A stretch of 64,000 bases of DNA from Streptomyces alanosinicus (GTDB lineage Bacteria > Actinomycetota > Actinomycetes > Streptomycetales > Streptomycetaceae): assembly GCF_014650595.1 (NCBI RefSeq), contig NZ_BMVG01000015.1:111025-175024 (forward strand), given 5' to 3'. Shown here one piece after another: positions 23,673 through 31,879 of the stretch; position 1 is the first letter of the stretch, and the number at the start of each line of letters is the position of its first letter. The translations under genes were made by a program, and so were the position numbers. The notes under the pieces are model-generated. The model ran no database searches and had not been told where the DNA came from. It worked only from the letters and a program-made list of their open reading frames with translations.

Positions 23673-25964
23673 TCAGGCGCCGTCGGGCCCGGAGCGCCGG
23701 CGGACCACCGCGACCCTGCGGTACAGCTCGCCGGCCTCGGTGGCCCGGCCGAGCCGCTCCAGGCAGTGGGCCTCGTCGCCCTGGCCGGCCAGGGTGTCGG
23801 GGTGGTCCGGGCCGAGGGTCTGGGCGCGGGTGGCGGTGATCCTCCGGTACTCCGTGAGGGCCTCGGCCCAGCGTCCCAGCCAGCCCAGGGCGACCGCGAC
23901 CTCGCGCCGGCTGACCAGCGTGTCCGGATGGGCGGGCCCCAGGGTCTGCTCGCGCAGCAGACAGACGTCGTGTGCCTCGGCCAGGGCGTCGGCCCAGCGG
24001 CCCAGCCGGCCGAGGTTGACTCCGCGGCCGTGCCGGGCGCGGAGCGTCTCGGGGTGGGTGGGGCCCTGGACGCGGGTGCGGTCCACGATCAGCTCGCGGT
24101 ACAGGCGCAGGGCGTCCGCGCTGCGGCCGAGGCGGCCGAGGCTGAGGGCGGTCTCGTAGCGGGCGGCGAGGGTGTCGGGGTGGTCGGCGCCGAGCACCCG
24201 CGCCCGCGCCCCGGCGACCTCGTGATAGAGGCGCAGCGCCTCCTCCCAGCGGCCCGACTGGCCCTCGGCATAAGCGACTTCGCAGCGCGAGACCAGGGTG
24301 TCGGGGTGGTCGGGACCGAGCACCCGGGCCCGTGCGTCAGCCACCTCCAGGGCCGTACGGCGGGCGTCGTCCAGCCGGCCGAGCCGGCCGAGGGTACAGG
24401 CGAGGTTGTGCCGGCAGCGCAGGGTGTCGGGGTGGTCCGGGCCCATGGCGCGCACCCGGGCGGCCAGCACCTCGGCGTACATCTGGTGGGCCTCGAAGTG
24501 GCGGCCGAGCCGGCCCAGCGCGTAGGCCGTCTCCTGGCGGGCGGCGAGGGTGTCGGGATGGTCGGCGCCGAGCACACCCGCCCTGGCCTCGGCGAGGTCC
24601 GTGTAGGCGGTCAGCGCCTCGGTGACACGGCCGGCCCGGACGAGGGCGAAGGCGGTCTCGTAGCGGCTCGCCAGGGTCTCGGGATGGTCGGGGCCGAGCA
24701 GCGCGGCCCGCTCGGCGGCCACGGCCCGGTGTGCCTCGCCCGCCTCGGCCCACCGGCCGAGCCCGGCCAGCCGGACGCCCTCGCGGTGCCGCACGGCGAG
24801 GGCCACCAGGCGCTCCGCGGGAGGTGCCGCGCGTTTCGCGGGAGGTGCCGGTACGGGCCGTCGAGCGTCCACGGGGCCGCCGTGGTCGCCCGCGTCGGGC
24901 GGTGCAGCCGTAGGGCGCCGGAGCCCCGCGTCCTTCCGGGGCACCGCGGCCCACTCGCAGGACAGCAGCGCCCCCGGGACCGGCGGCAGCGCGCCGAGGC
25001 CGGTGCCGAGTGCCTTGCGGCCGGTGGTCATGCCCTGGGTCCAGGTCGGCGGCGGGGTCGGCGTGTCCGCGGCGTCCGGGGGCGCGGGCACGACCGGCCC
25101 GGGGAGAGCGCCCGTGGCACGCCCGGCCCGGATCCGGTCGACCAACTCGCCCGCGCCGGACGGGCGTTCACCGGGCTGCTTGGCCAGCAGACCGAGGATG
25201 ATCTCCTCCAGGTGGCCGGGCAGTTCGGGGCGCCGTTCGCGCGGGGGCGGGGGCGGTGTGTCGCGGTGGCCGATGAGGATCGCCCAGGCGTCCTCCAGGT
25301 CGAACGGCGGTGCGCCGGTGGCGATCTCGTACAGGACGCAGCCCAGTGAGTACAGGTCGCTGCGCTGGTCGACCTCGCCGCCTGCGATCTGTTCCGGGGA
25401 CATGTAGTGCGGGGTGCCGAGGGCCACGCCGGTGCCGGTCAGCCGGGTGGTGAAGCCGATGTCGTGGGCGAGGCGGGCGATGCCGAAGTCGCAGATCTTC
25501 ACGGTGCCGTCGGCCGTCCGCACGATGTTGGCCGGTTTCAGGTCGCGGTGCACGACGCCCTGCCGATGGGTGTAGGAGAGGGCGGCGGCGATCTGGGCGG
25601 CGATGTCCAGCACATCGTCCACGGGGAGCGGGTGCCCCTTGTTGTCCTCCAGCAGCCGGCTCAGGTCGCGGCCCTCCAGCAGCTCCATGACCAGGTACAG
25701 GACCCCGTCGGACTCGCCGAAGTCATGAACGACGGTCACCCCTCGGTGCGAGAGGGCGGCCGCGACCCTGGCCTCACGGCGGAACCGCTCCCGCAGGACC
25801 CGGGTGAGGGACGGATCGCGGTACGGGCCGAGCGGTTCCAGGCACTTGACCGCGACCTGCCGGCCCAGGGACTCGTCCCGGGCCCGCCACACCTCGCCCA
25901 TCCCGCCCCGCCCGATCAGGTCGAGCAGTCGGTACCGGCCGTGAATCAGTCTGTTCTCCCCCAT
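23673..25964 (-). CDS. Serine/threonine protein kinase with C-terminal TPR repeat array
   Basis: This 763-residue soluble Hanks-type kinase has its kinase domain at about residues 8-275: glycine loop IGRGGMGEVWRA, VAVKCL (Lys), catalytic loop VVHRDLKPANIV, ICDFGIARL (DFG) and GTPHYMSPEQ (activation segment end). A Pro/Ala-rich linker of about 130 residues follows. Then come eight near-perfect 42-residue repeats with the consensus LGPDHPDTL...R.E.A..LGRLGRW.EAL..Y, of the tetratricopeptide/kinesin-light-chain type. There is no transmembrane segment or PASTA domain, unlike PknB. It probably phosphorylates partners recruited by the TPR array. No phosphatase or FHA gene adjoins it. Confidence 0.92.
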   Translation of the reverse strand: MGENRLIHGRYRLLDLIGRGGMGEVWRARDESLGRQVAVKCLEPLGPYRDPSLTRVLRERFRREARVAAALSHRGVTVVHDFGESDGVLYLVMELLEGRDLSRLLEDNKGHPLPVDDVLDIAAQIAAALSYTHRQGVVHRDLKPANIVRTADGTVKICDFGIARLAHDIGFTTRLTGTGVALGTPHYMSPEQIAGGEVDQRSDLYSLGCVLYEIATGAPPFDLEDAWAILIGHRDTPPPPPRERRPELPGHLEEIILGLLAKQPGERPSGAGELVDRIRAGRATGALPGPVVPAPPDAADTPTPPPTWTQGMTTGRKALGTGLGALPPVPGALLSCEWAAVPRKDAGLRRPTAAPPDAGDHGGPVDARRPVPAPPAKRAAPPAERLVALAVRHREGVRLAGLGRWAEAGEAHRAVAAERAALLGPDHPETLASRYETAFALVRAGRVTEALTAYTDLAEARAGVLGADHPDTLAARQETAYALGRLGRHFEAHQMYAEVLAARVRAMGPDHPDTLRCRHNLACTLGRLGRLDDARRTALEVADARARVLGPDHPDTLVSRCEVAYAEGQSGRWEEALRLYHEVAGARARVLGADHPDTLAARYETALSLGRLGRSADALRLYRELIVDRTRVQGPTHPETLRARHGRGVNLGRLGRWADALAEAHDVCLLREQTLGPAHPDTLVSRREVAVALGWLGRWAEALTEYRRITATRAQTLGPDHPDTLAGQGDEAHCLERLGRATEAGELYRRVAVVRRRSGPDGA
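23690..24700 (-). repeat. Eight tandem 126-bp repeats encoding TPR-like units
   Basis: There are eight consecutive 42-codon units in the kinase gene, each beginning with a sequence encoding L-G-x-D-H-P-D/E-T-L. Seven are near full-length and the last decays into the C-terminus. The conserved HPDTL core recurs every 126 bp. Confidence 0.85.
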
Positions 25965-26084
25965 AGCGATCCGCCGCCCCCGTCGCCGTCCGCCCCGCCG
26001 CCGGGAGGCCGCCCCCGGACCGCGCCCGGCCGCACCACGCCGGCCCGGTCCACTCCTACCCCCCTGCTCGTCCAGTATGACGAC

Positions 26085-26786
26085 CTATAGCCCGACTTTG
26101 TACGGCGCCGGACGTGCCTCGGGGCCGAGCCTGGCCATGGCCCGCAGGATGTGTTTGGGCGGCAGCTGCCAGCGCACACGTGCCGGAACGCGGCGCAGCA
26201 TCGCGCCCGTGCCCTTCAGCCTGCGGGTGACGGCGGCGGGTGCGGGGGCCGGTCTTCCGTACAGCTCATGGGCGTACGGCGGCAGGGCGGCGTACGCCAA
26301 CTGCGCCACGCGCCGCCACAGCACCTCGCGCGCCGGTACGAGAAGCGGGTGCGTCGGCGGGCGGAGCAGGAAGTCGTCCACGGCGCGCGCCTCGGGTCCC
26401 GCGGCCAGCTCCGGCCGCGCCTTCTCGAAGTACGCGGCGAGTTCGGCCCGGCTCGCCGGTACGGCCGCCGGATCGAGGCCCACCAGGCGTGCGCTGACCC
26501 GGTGTTCGGCGAGATACCGGTCGGCCTGGGCGTCGGTGAGCGGGAATCCGGAGCGGCGCAGCACGTGCAGACAGGAGTCGATCTCCGCGCAGTGCACCCA
26601 CAGCAGCAGCTCGGGTTCGTCGACGCCGTACCGTTCGCCGGTGTCCGGGTCGGTCGCCGTCAGCATGCTGTGGATCTCGCGTACGCGGGCGCCGGCGCGC
26701 TCGGCGGCCTCGGTGGTGCCGAGCAAGTTGGCCGGCAAGCGCCAGCCGATCACCGTCGGTTGGTAACCTCCGCGAGCGATTGTCAA
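26085..26786 (-). CDS. Oxygenase MpaB-family (DUF2236) protein, probably N-terminally truncated
   Basis: The 233-residue protein carries the MpaB/DUF2236 core: GTTEAAERAGARVREIHSML, a D-P-x-T-G segment (DPDTGERYG), and ELLLWVHCAEIDSCL, whose His is the expected heme ligand (about residues 23-73). Typical members are about 270-300 residues and have an additional N-terminal helix region (R..HP..A..V..HS). Here only about 20 unconserved residues precede GTTEAAERAG, so the 5' part seems lost, at the edge of an IS-scarred region. MpaB-family proteins are oxygenases, described from fungal mycophenolate and bacterial latex-clearing (Lcp-like) studies. With the missing N-terminal part, activity is doubtful. 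Confidence 0.7.
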   Translation of the reverse strand: MTIARGGYQPTVIGWRLPANLLGTTEAAERAGARVREIHSMLTATDPDTGERYGVDEPELLLWVHCAEIDSCLHVLRRSGFPLTDAQADRYLAEHRVSARLVGLDPAAVPASRAELAAYFEKARPELAAGPEARAVDDFLLRPPTHPLLVPAREVLWRRVAQLAYAALPPYAHELYGRPAPAPAAVTRRLKGTGAMLRRVPARVRWQLPPKHILRAMARLGPEARPAPYKVGL

Positions 26787-26980
26787 TTCCTGTGGATCAG
26801 GGGGCAGTTGGGCATCTCATGTGGCGGGCCGCACCCTCCGCGTCGCCCAGCGTCTACTCGTGCAGGAGTGTCGGGCCGGCGCCAGTGCGTGGGTGGACCA
26901 GTGTTCTCACCATGCCGACCCCTGCCACGACGGCGGCGAGGCGCGGCACGGGGGAGGGGAGATGGGAAGAGTCCCCCTGG

Positions 26981-27871
26981 TCACAGGGAGATGGGGCCGA
27001 GGTCGGCGGCGGTTTGGGCCAGCGCACGGATGACGGGGCTGTCGTTGTTGGAGCGCCACGTCAGGGCGAATTGGGTGGTAGGGGCGTCGTGGATGGGCAG
27101 AAACGCGATGCCAGGGGGGCTGTTGTAGCGGGCGGCGATTTCGCCGAGCGGGTGGACGCAGTGTCCGGCGGTGACCAGGGAGAGGATCTCGTGGAAGGTC
27201 CGTGCGGCGGGCCCGCGTGGGATGCGGCGGCCGAGCGGTGTGCGCGTGGGAACCATGGCCGACACCCAGTACTCGGGGGCCCCGGGGCCGAGGTCGGCGA
27301 CGTGGTTGTCGGCGAGATCCTCCAGGGACACGCTGGCGCGATCGGCCAGCGGATGGTTGGTCGATATGGCCAGCACGCGGCCTCCGGTGAGCACGGTGGG
27401 ACCGACAGTGAGGTCCCGTTCGGCAACGGGCAGCCACAGCACATGCACGTCATGGTCTCCGGTGCGCAGGGCGGTGAAAGGGTCGCTGCCGTTGATTTCG
27501 CCGAACTGGACGTCGCAGCCGGGGTGACGAGCGAGGAACGCGTCGACGAGTGGGCGTAGTTCGTGTCCAGCGTGGCCGAAGACGCCCAGCCTCAGGGTCT
27601 GGCCGGCGCGCAGGGAGGCCGCTTCGGCGCGGGCCAGTCCCGCGTGGAGGAGGTCGAGTGCCTGCTGGAGGTCCTCACGGAGGCGTCGGCCGACGGGAGT
27701 CAGGCTCACGCGTCGGCTGGTGCGATCGAACAGAGCCACGCCGAGACGCCGTTCTTGTCTGCCGATGGCCTGGCTGACGCGGGCCTGGGACACGTGGAGC
27801 CGTTCGGCGGTGCGGCCGAAGTGCAGTTCCTCGGCCAAGGTCAGGAAGATCTCGATGTCGCGCAGCTCCAT
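26981..27871 (-). CDS. LysR-family transcriptional regulator
   Basis: The 296-residue protein starts at ATG 27871. The N-terminal HTH is ELRDIEIFLTLAEELHFGRTAERLHVSQARVSQAIGRQERRLGVALFDRTSRRVSLT (its residues 2-60, split here only by description), the standard LysR DNA-binding domain. An effector-binding domain follows (TLRLGVFGHAGHELRPLVDAF...). The protein is full length. It is transcribed away from a SnoaL-like gene and a DoxX gene, the usual arrangement for a LysR that controls its divergent neighbours. A short inverted repeat overlaps its translation start region and probably serves autoregulation. Confidence 0.9.
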   Translation of the reverse strand: MELRDIEIFLTLAEELHFGRTAERLHVSQARVSQAIGRQERRLGVALFDRTSRRVSLTPVGRRLREDLQQALDLLHAGLARAEAASLRAGQTLRLGVFGHAGHELRPLVDAFLARHPGCDVQFGEINGSDPFTALRTGDHDVHVLWLPVAERDLTVGPTVLTGGRVLAISTNHPLADRASVSLEDLADNHVADLGPGAPEYWVSAMVPTRTPLGRRIPRGPAARTFHEILSLVTAGHCVHPLGEIAARYNSPPGIAFLPIHDAPTTQFALTWRSNNDSPVIRALAQTAADLGPISL

Positions 27872-27873
27872 GG

Positions 27874-27889
27874 ATAACCCCCATGTTAT
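27874..27889. promoter_or_regulatory. ATAAC-N6-GTTAT inverted repeat, candidate LysR site
   Basis: A perfect 5+5 AT-rich repeat lies immediately upstream of the LysR start codon, in the 132-bp region divergent from the SnoaL-like gene. Binding there would block LysR expression and could activate the divergent gene. Confidence 0.4.
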
Positions 27890-28003
27890 TAATCTCTGCG
27901 CGAACCTTACATTGATCTGCCGTTGACCTGCATCGATGCTGAGTACCACCACTGGACGGGCGTCACATGTCCGAAGAACGCATCGATAAGGCAGGGGAAA
28001 ACG

Positions 28004-28456
28004 ATGAGCGCCATGCAGGCGATCGCTGATCGAGTCGAGATCGAGGCGCTGCGCGCCGAGCTCACCGACGCGGTGATGATGCGTGACTTCGAACGTGTTG
28101 CATCGCTGTTCACACCTCAGGGCGTGATGCGGTGGCCGCACATCGACAAGGAGTTCATCAGCCGGGAGCAGATCCGTGCCGGGGTCGAGTGGGGGCAGGG
28201 GCTCTGGGAGTTCTTCGTGCAGAACGTTCACCCGGGCGTCATCCGGCTGGACGGTGACACCGCGACCGGCCGCGCGTACATCCAGGAATTCGGGCGGATG
28301 CGCGACGGCGCTTCCCACCTGAACTACGCCCTCTACCACGACCACTACCAGCGCACCCCGGACGGCTGGAGGTTCAGCGAACGCCTCTACGAGGTCAGGT
28401 ACCTGGACTCCACCCCGCTGGCAGGCTCGCCGCTGCCCGCAGCTCCCCGGGGCTAG
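28004..28456 (+). CDS. SnoaL-like / NTF2-fold polyketide-cyclase-family protein
   Basis: The 150-residue cone-fold protein starts at ATG 28004 after GCAGGGGAAA. The pattern ADRVEIEALRAELTDAVMMRDFERVASLFTPQGVMRW is typical of the SnoaL_4/NTF2-like family, with an acidic pocket residue set (D/R near residues 21-27). The C-terminal segment (GWRFSERLYEVRYLDSTPL) is also typical. Such small proteins act as isomerases, dehydratases or ligand carriers. It lies opposite a LysR gene and 69 bp upstream of a DoxX gene, so the two probably form a LysR-controlled operon that responds to a toxic or quinone-like compound. That role is inferred. Confidence 0.85.
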   Translation: MSAMQAIADRVEIEALRAELTDAVMMRDFERVASLFTPQGVMRWPHIDKEFISREQIRAGVEWGQGLWEFFVQNVHPGVIRLDGDTATGRAYIQEFGRMRDGASHLNYALYHDHYQRTPDGWRFSERLYEVRYLDSTPLAGSPLPAAPRG

Positions 28457-28525
28457 GCGCGACGCGCGACTGGCCCGGAACCGAACGGTCAGACCTCCCC
28501 CTTCCACCCAGATCAGGAGTACCTC

Positions 28526-28894
28526 ATGGACCTCGCGCTGTGGATCACTGCCGGACTGCTGGCCTCCGTCGCCCTGCTCGGCGGCATCACCAAGACGTTC
28601 ATCCCCAAGGAGAAACTGGCTGCGCAGCATGGCGGCGAGTGGACCGCAAAGGCCGGCGCCGGCTTCGTCAAGGCTCTCGGGATCCTTGAATTGCTCGCTG
28701 CGGTGGGCCTGATCCTGCCCGCCGCGCTGGACATCGCACCGGTCATGGTGCCGGTGACCGCCCTGTGTTGGATCTTTCTGATGGTCGGCGCGATGGTCAC
28801 CCATGGCCGCCTCGGCCAGTCCAAGCTCGTGATGGTGAACTCGATCTATCTCGTGCTCGCGGCCTTCATAGCGGGAGGACACCTCGCCGCCTGA
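28526..28894 (+). CDS. DoxX-family small membrane protein
   Basis: The 122-residue protein has four predicted transmembrane segments: LALWITAGLLASVALLGG, FVKALGILELLAAVGLILPA, VMVPVTALCWIFLMVGAMV and MVNSIYLVLAAFIAGG. The K-x-L-G-x-x-E-L-L motif (KALGILELLAA) is diagnostic of DoxX/DoxX-like proteins. Family members associate with thiol/quinone oxidoreduction or detoxification. The gene follows the SnoaL-like gene. A decayed IS5-type transposase abuts its 3' end within about 20 bp. Confidence 0.88.
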   Translation: MDLALWITAGLLASVALLGGITKTFIPKEKLAAQHGGEWTAKAGAGFVKALGILELLAAVGLILPAALDIAPVMVPVTALCWIFLMVGAMVTHGRLGQSKLVMVNSIYLVLAAFIAGGHLAA

Positions 28895-28915
28895 GCACGG
28901 CCCGAGCGGTCGGTG

Positions 28916-29551
28916 AAGCTCTTCCCGCCTCTGTGACAGGGGCCGCCGCCCTGGTAGGCGAGGTCGGCCAGGATGGGGACGCCCCGGCGCTCGCAGATGC
29001 GGATGATCCGGTGGGCGCGGGCAGCGGTCAGGTCGTAAGTGCGGCCGGCCAGTGCGGGTGAGATCCACAGCAGCCGGCCACCTGGATCGGTGACCACCCG
29101 CACGTTCACCCCGTGCCGGCGGTGCTTGTGGGAATAGTCGGCCCGTGCGTCGCCGACCCGGTCGCACTCGGCGAGGGTGCCGTCCAGCAGGACGAAGTCC
29201 GCCTCGGTCTCGCGCAGCACCTTCAGCAGACCCGGCGCACGTTCGGCGAGCAGGTGGATGACCGCGCCGGTGTAGGCATGGGCGGTGGACTCGCTGATCC
29301 CGAACCCGGCGGCGGTCTTCGCCAGGGTGGTGTGCTCGCGCAGGTACACCAGTGCCACCATCGCACGCCGAGACGGGTGGACTTGCAGCGCCGGTCGCCC
29401 TCACGGTGACGACGAGCACGGTCACCCACTGCACGAGCGCATGCGGCAGGTCGAGTGGGCAGGACAGATGACCAACGAGGCCCCCGAGCAACGTGGTTGA
29501 GACGTCAGACATCTCGGTCAACAGCTCGGGGCCTCGCTCGTTGCGCGTCAC
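28916..29551 (-). pseudogene. IS5-type (DDE_Tnp_4) transposase remnant, frameshifted and 3'-truncated
   Basis: Readable transposase pieces occur in successive frames on the minus strand. An N-terminal TTLLGGLVGHLSCPLDLPHA comes first, then REGDRRCKS, then from 29361 a long piece with MVALVYLREHTTLAKTAAGF, the first DDE Asp in VLLDGTLAECDRV, and ADYSHKHRRHGVNV with LLWISPALAGRTYDLTAAR. The last piece ends around VPILADLAYQGGGP, where about 60 C-terminal residues of the family are missing. Two frame changes lie near 29370-29420. It is non-functional and marks a rearranged accessory region. Confidence 0.75.
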
Positions 29552-29580
29552 GGACCGTCATCTGATCGGTGGCCGGCCCG

Positions 29581-30312
29581 AAGAAGCTCAGTGATCCGGG
29601 TGAGGTCTTTGATCCAGATCATCGAGGCACGCAGATGAAGTCCGGCGAGGTGGCTTTCTGGGGTTTTGTCGTAGCGGGCCGCGATGCCGCGCCACGCCTT
29701 GAGCTAGTTGATCAGGCGCTCGACGGTGTTCCGCTCCTTGTAGAGCCCGGCGTCGTGACTGACGGGCCGTCCTCCCCTGCTGCCCTTCTTCTTCCGGTTG
29801 GCGGCCTGGTCCCGCTTCTTTGGGATGACGGTCTTGATGCCGCGTCGGCGCAGGTGGGCGCGGGTTGCCGCGGGACACGTACGCCTTGTCCCCGGCGACC
29901 GCGTCCGGCCGGCTGCGGGGACGGCCGACGGGCCCGCGGACCCGCACCTTGGCTCAGCACGGGGATGAATTTCGGACTGTCGGCAGCGGCGTCGTGGTGG
30001 ACCCGAGTAGTGGTGGAATCGACGCTCACCAGGGACAGGTCCATCTCGCCCCGCTTCGCGGCCTCGGCTGTCAACCCTTCCAGCAGGGACTCGAAGACAC
30101 CGGCGTCGCGCCACTGCCGGAAACGGTTGTGGACGGTCGACCAGGCACCGAACCCGGCTGGGATCTCCCGCCACTGCGCTCCGGTGGCGAACCGCCGAAG
30201 GACCCCTTCGAACTGCTGCCGCAGCCGTACCGGGTACGGGCCGTACTCGCCGATCGGCAGGGTACGGCTCGATGAACTCCCACTCCGCATCCGCCAGTTG
30301 CGCTCGCGTCAT
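29581..30312 (-). pseudogene. IS5-family transposase remnant, multiple frameshifts
   Basis: The start MTRAQLADAEWEFIEPY at 30312 is the usual opening of Streptomyces IS5-family transposases. After an apparent one-base insertion the reading passes to another frame (LPIGEYGPYPVRLRQQFEGV, WREIPAGFGAWSTVHNRFRQW and SLVSVDSTTTRVHHDAA with a DDE Asp). Further shifts lead to GDKAYVSRG and then GIKTVIPKKRDQAANRKKKG...YKERNTVERLIN, where a TAG interrupts before LKAWRGIAARYDKTPESHLAGL. At least three frame disruptions and one nonsense codon make it a pseudogene. It lies next to, and is of a different type from, the preceding IS5-like remnant. Confidence 0.8.
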
Positions 30313-30417
30313 GCAGGAAGATCTACCGTCCCAGGCCCCGCCACGAGGGCGAAGTCCGAGACCGCCACCAACCGTCTTCGGATCGAACTCGGCTCAGCCG
30401 AGACCACGATGGGCGGC

Positions 30418-30681
30418 TCACAACGCCCCGGCGCGGCCGGCAGCGTCGGCAACCAGGGCCGCCGGCTCGGGTTTGTCGGGGACAGGGAACGAGACGTATG
30501 CGCCCCGACCACCGCCCACTGGGCGGCCATAAGCCTTTACGGCGAGGTGACCATCCGGGAGGAGCCGGACGTTGAGTATGGTGAGTGTGAACGCTTCACC
30601 GCGTCGAGTGTCCGTCCAACGGAGCGCCTGCGGGATCGTGACGTTGATCGCCAGAGCACTCACTTCCAGGTCGCTACTCAT
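30418..30681 (-). CDS. Small hypothetical protein
   Basis: The 87-codon frame has protein-like composition (MSSDLEVSALAINVTIPQALRWTDT..., with GHLAVKAYGRPVGGGRGAYVSFPVPDKPEP). I do not recognise a family. No transmembrane segment or signal peptide is visible. It lies between an IS5 remnant and an Rrf2 gene, oriented away from the latter. It could be a genuine short cargo gene or a fragment of a longer one cut by the insertion events. Confidence 0.4.
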   Translation of the reverse strand: MSSDLEVSALAINVTIPQALRWTDTRRGEAFTLTILNVRLLPDGHLAVKAYGRPVGGGRGAYVSFPVPDKPEPAALVADAAGRAGAL

Positions 30682-30843
30682 GGACGGATGGTCTCACGCG
30701 AGTCGCCGCAGGCGGCCCGCCCCCGAAATTTGATCACGACTCGACACGCGCCCTGGCCCTCGGCGTCTCCGCACACCTGGCCTGGTGCGACTTCGTGGAC
30801 CGGATCCTGGCAAAAGAACCAGCCGTAGCCCCTGAAGGCCCTG

Positions 30844-30864
30844 CTGTAACTGTTATTGTTACAG
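30844..30864. promoter_or_regulatory. CTGTAAC-N7-GTTACAG operator, Rrf2 autoregulation candidate
   Basis: A perfect 7+7 inverted repeat with a 7-bp AT-rich spacer ends 18 bp before the preferred start of the Rrf2 gene. The TGTAAC/GTTACA half-sites are like those reported for several Rrf2-family redox regulators. The repeat probably overlaps the promoter -10 region, giving autorepression. Confidence 0.6.
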
Positions 30865-30882
30865 TAAGGGGGTGTGAAGGAC

Positions 30883-31320
30883 GTGAGCGCGAACAGCAGG
30901 ATGACGGTCGCCGTCCATGTGCTGACCTGGATGGCCCTGGTGCACGGCCGCGGACGCGACGTGGTCACCTCGGACCAGATCGCCACGAGCGTGGCCACCA
31001 ACCCCGTCGTGATCCGGCGCAGCCTCGCCGATCTGAGAAAGGCGGGCCTGGTGACGGTGCGGCACGGTGCCGGGGCCGGCTGGACGCTGGCTCGCGAGCC
31101 TGAATCCATCGCACTGCTCGACGTCTACCGCGTGGTGCACGCCGAGCCCCTGTTCGCCCTGCACCACGGCGAACCGAACCAGGCATGCCCCGTCGGCCGC
31201 GGCATCCAGCCCGCGCTGCGCCGCGTCTACGTCGACACGGAGGAGGCCGTCCGGCGGGAGCTCGCGGCGGTCTCGATCGCGGACGTCCTGCGGGACACCC
31301 TGGCCGCCCGCTCCGGCTGA
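30883..31320 (+). CDS. Rrf2-family transcriptional regulator
   Basis: The 145-residue protein starts at GTG 30883. The AAGGGGG about 10 bases upstream and the N-terminus (V/M)SANSRMTVAVHVLTWMAL match the family; a GTG at 30874 sits too close to that site. The winged HTH (SDQIATSVATNPVVIRRSLADLRKAGLVTVRHGAGAGWTLAR) covers residues 27-69. There is one Cys (NQACPVGRG) instead of the three Cys of Fe-S cluster members such as IscR/NsrR, so a cluster-based sensor is unlikely; the family also contains single-Cys and ligand-sensing members. It has a strong operator candidate upstream and a GNAT gene immediately downstream. Confidence 0.88.
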   Translation: MSANSRMTVAVHVLTWMALVHGRGRDVVTSDQIATSVATNPVVIRRSLADLRKAGLVTVRHGAGAGWTLAREPESIALLDVYRVVHAEPLFALHHGEPNQACPVGRGIQPALRRVYVDTEEAVRRELAAVSIADVLRDTLAARSG

Positions 31321-31382
31321 AGCGCCGAGCGGGGCCGGCCGGGGCTCACCCTTGCGCGCAGCAGCCTCGCAAGGCCTCTACG

Positions 31383-31841
31383 GTCGATATTCCGGAACTG
31401 ATCCGGCTGCGCGCTGTCGCGCTGGAGAGCCTGGGCACCGACCCCGGACCGGCCGACACACCATGGCGGCGGATCGCCCGCGACTGGTTCGACGAGCGCA
31501 TCAACCGCCGCGACGACTGTGTCTGCCTCGTCGTCGGCGGCGACCCCGGCGAACCCCTCATCGCCTGCGGCATGGCCTGGGTCACCTACCATCTGCCCGG
31601 TTCGCGCTGGCCCGACGGGCGCCGCGGCTACCTCGACGGCATCGTCATCGATGCCCCGGCCCGTGGCCGCGGCCACGCACGCCGCATCGTGGACGAACTG
31701 GTCGACTGGCTCCACGGAGCAGGCATCCACTCCGTCCAACTGCACGCCAGCCAGGGCGGAAAGCCGGTCTCCGAAGCCGCGGGCTTCGTCACCGGCCGCT
31801 ACCCGAGCATGGACCTGATAACGGCACCGCCCGCCAGATGA
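31383..31841 (+). CDS. GNAT-family N-acetyltransferase, 5' end unclear
   Basis: The sequence from about 31383 (VDIPELIRLRAVALESLGTDP) to the stop at 31841 reads as a GNAT acetyltransferase. The acetyl-CoA-binding loop is GYLDGIVIDAPARGRGHARRIVDELVDWLHGAG (R-G-R-G-H-A variant of Q/RxxGxG/A), followed by VQLHASQGGKPVSEAAGF. No ATG, GTG or TTG lies in frame between the Rrf2 stop and the conserved N-terminal helix. An in-frame ATG exists only far upstream at 31185, inside the Rrf2 gene. Either a rare start such as CTG is used, the real start lies within Rrf2, or the 5' end was lost by rearrangement. Confidence 0.65.
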   Translation, partial: VDIPELIRLRAVALESLGTDPGPADTPWRRIARDWFDERINRRDDCVCLVVGGDPGEPLIACGMAWVTYHLPGSRWPDGRRGYLDGIVIDAPARGRGHARRIVDELVDWLHGAGIHSVQLHASQGGKPVSEAAGFVTGRYPSMDLITAPPAR

Positions 31842-31879
31842 CCCCTGATGGGGCCCGCAAGGCGCCCGCGGAAGCCGGT

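Noticed and set aside
26787..26980. Possible gene in the gap before the LysR stop
   Set aside because: Short frames here have no recognisable protein and no ribosome-binding site; it is probably scrambled DNA at the MpaB truncation point.
30720..30840. Short frame reading ...STRALALGVSAHLAWCDFVDRILAKEP
   Set aside because: It looks protein-like but is only about 35 codons, lacks a start and could not be assigned to any transposon or gene with confidence.
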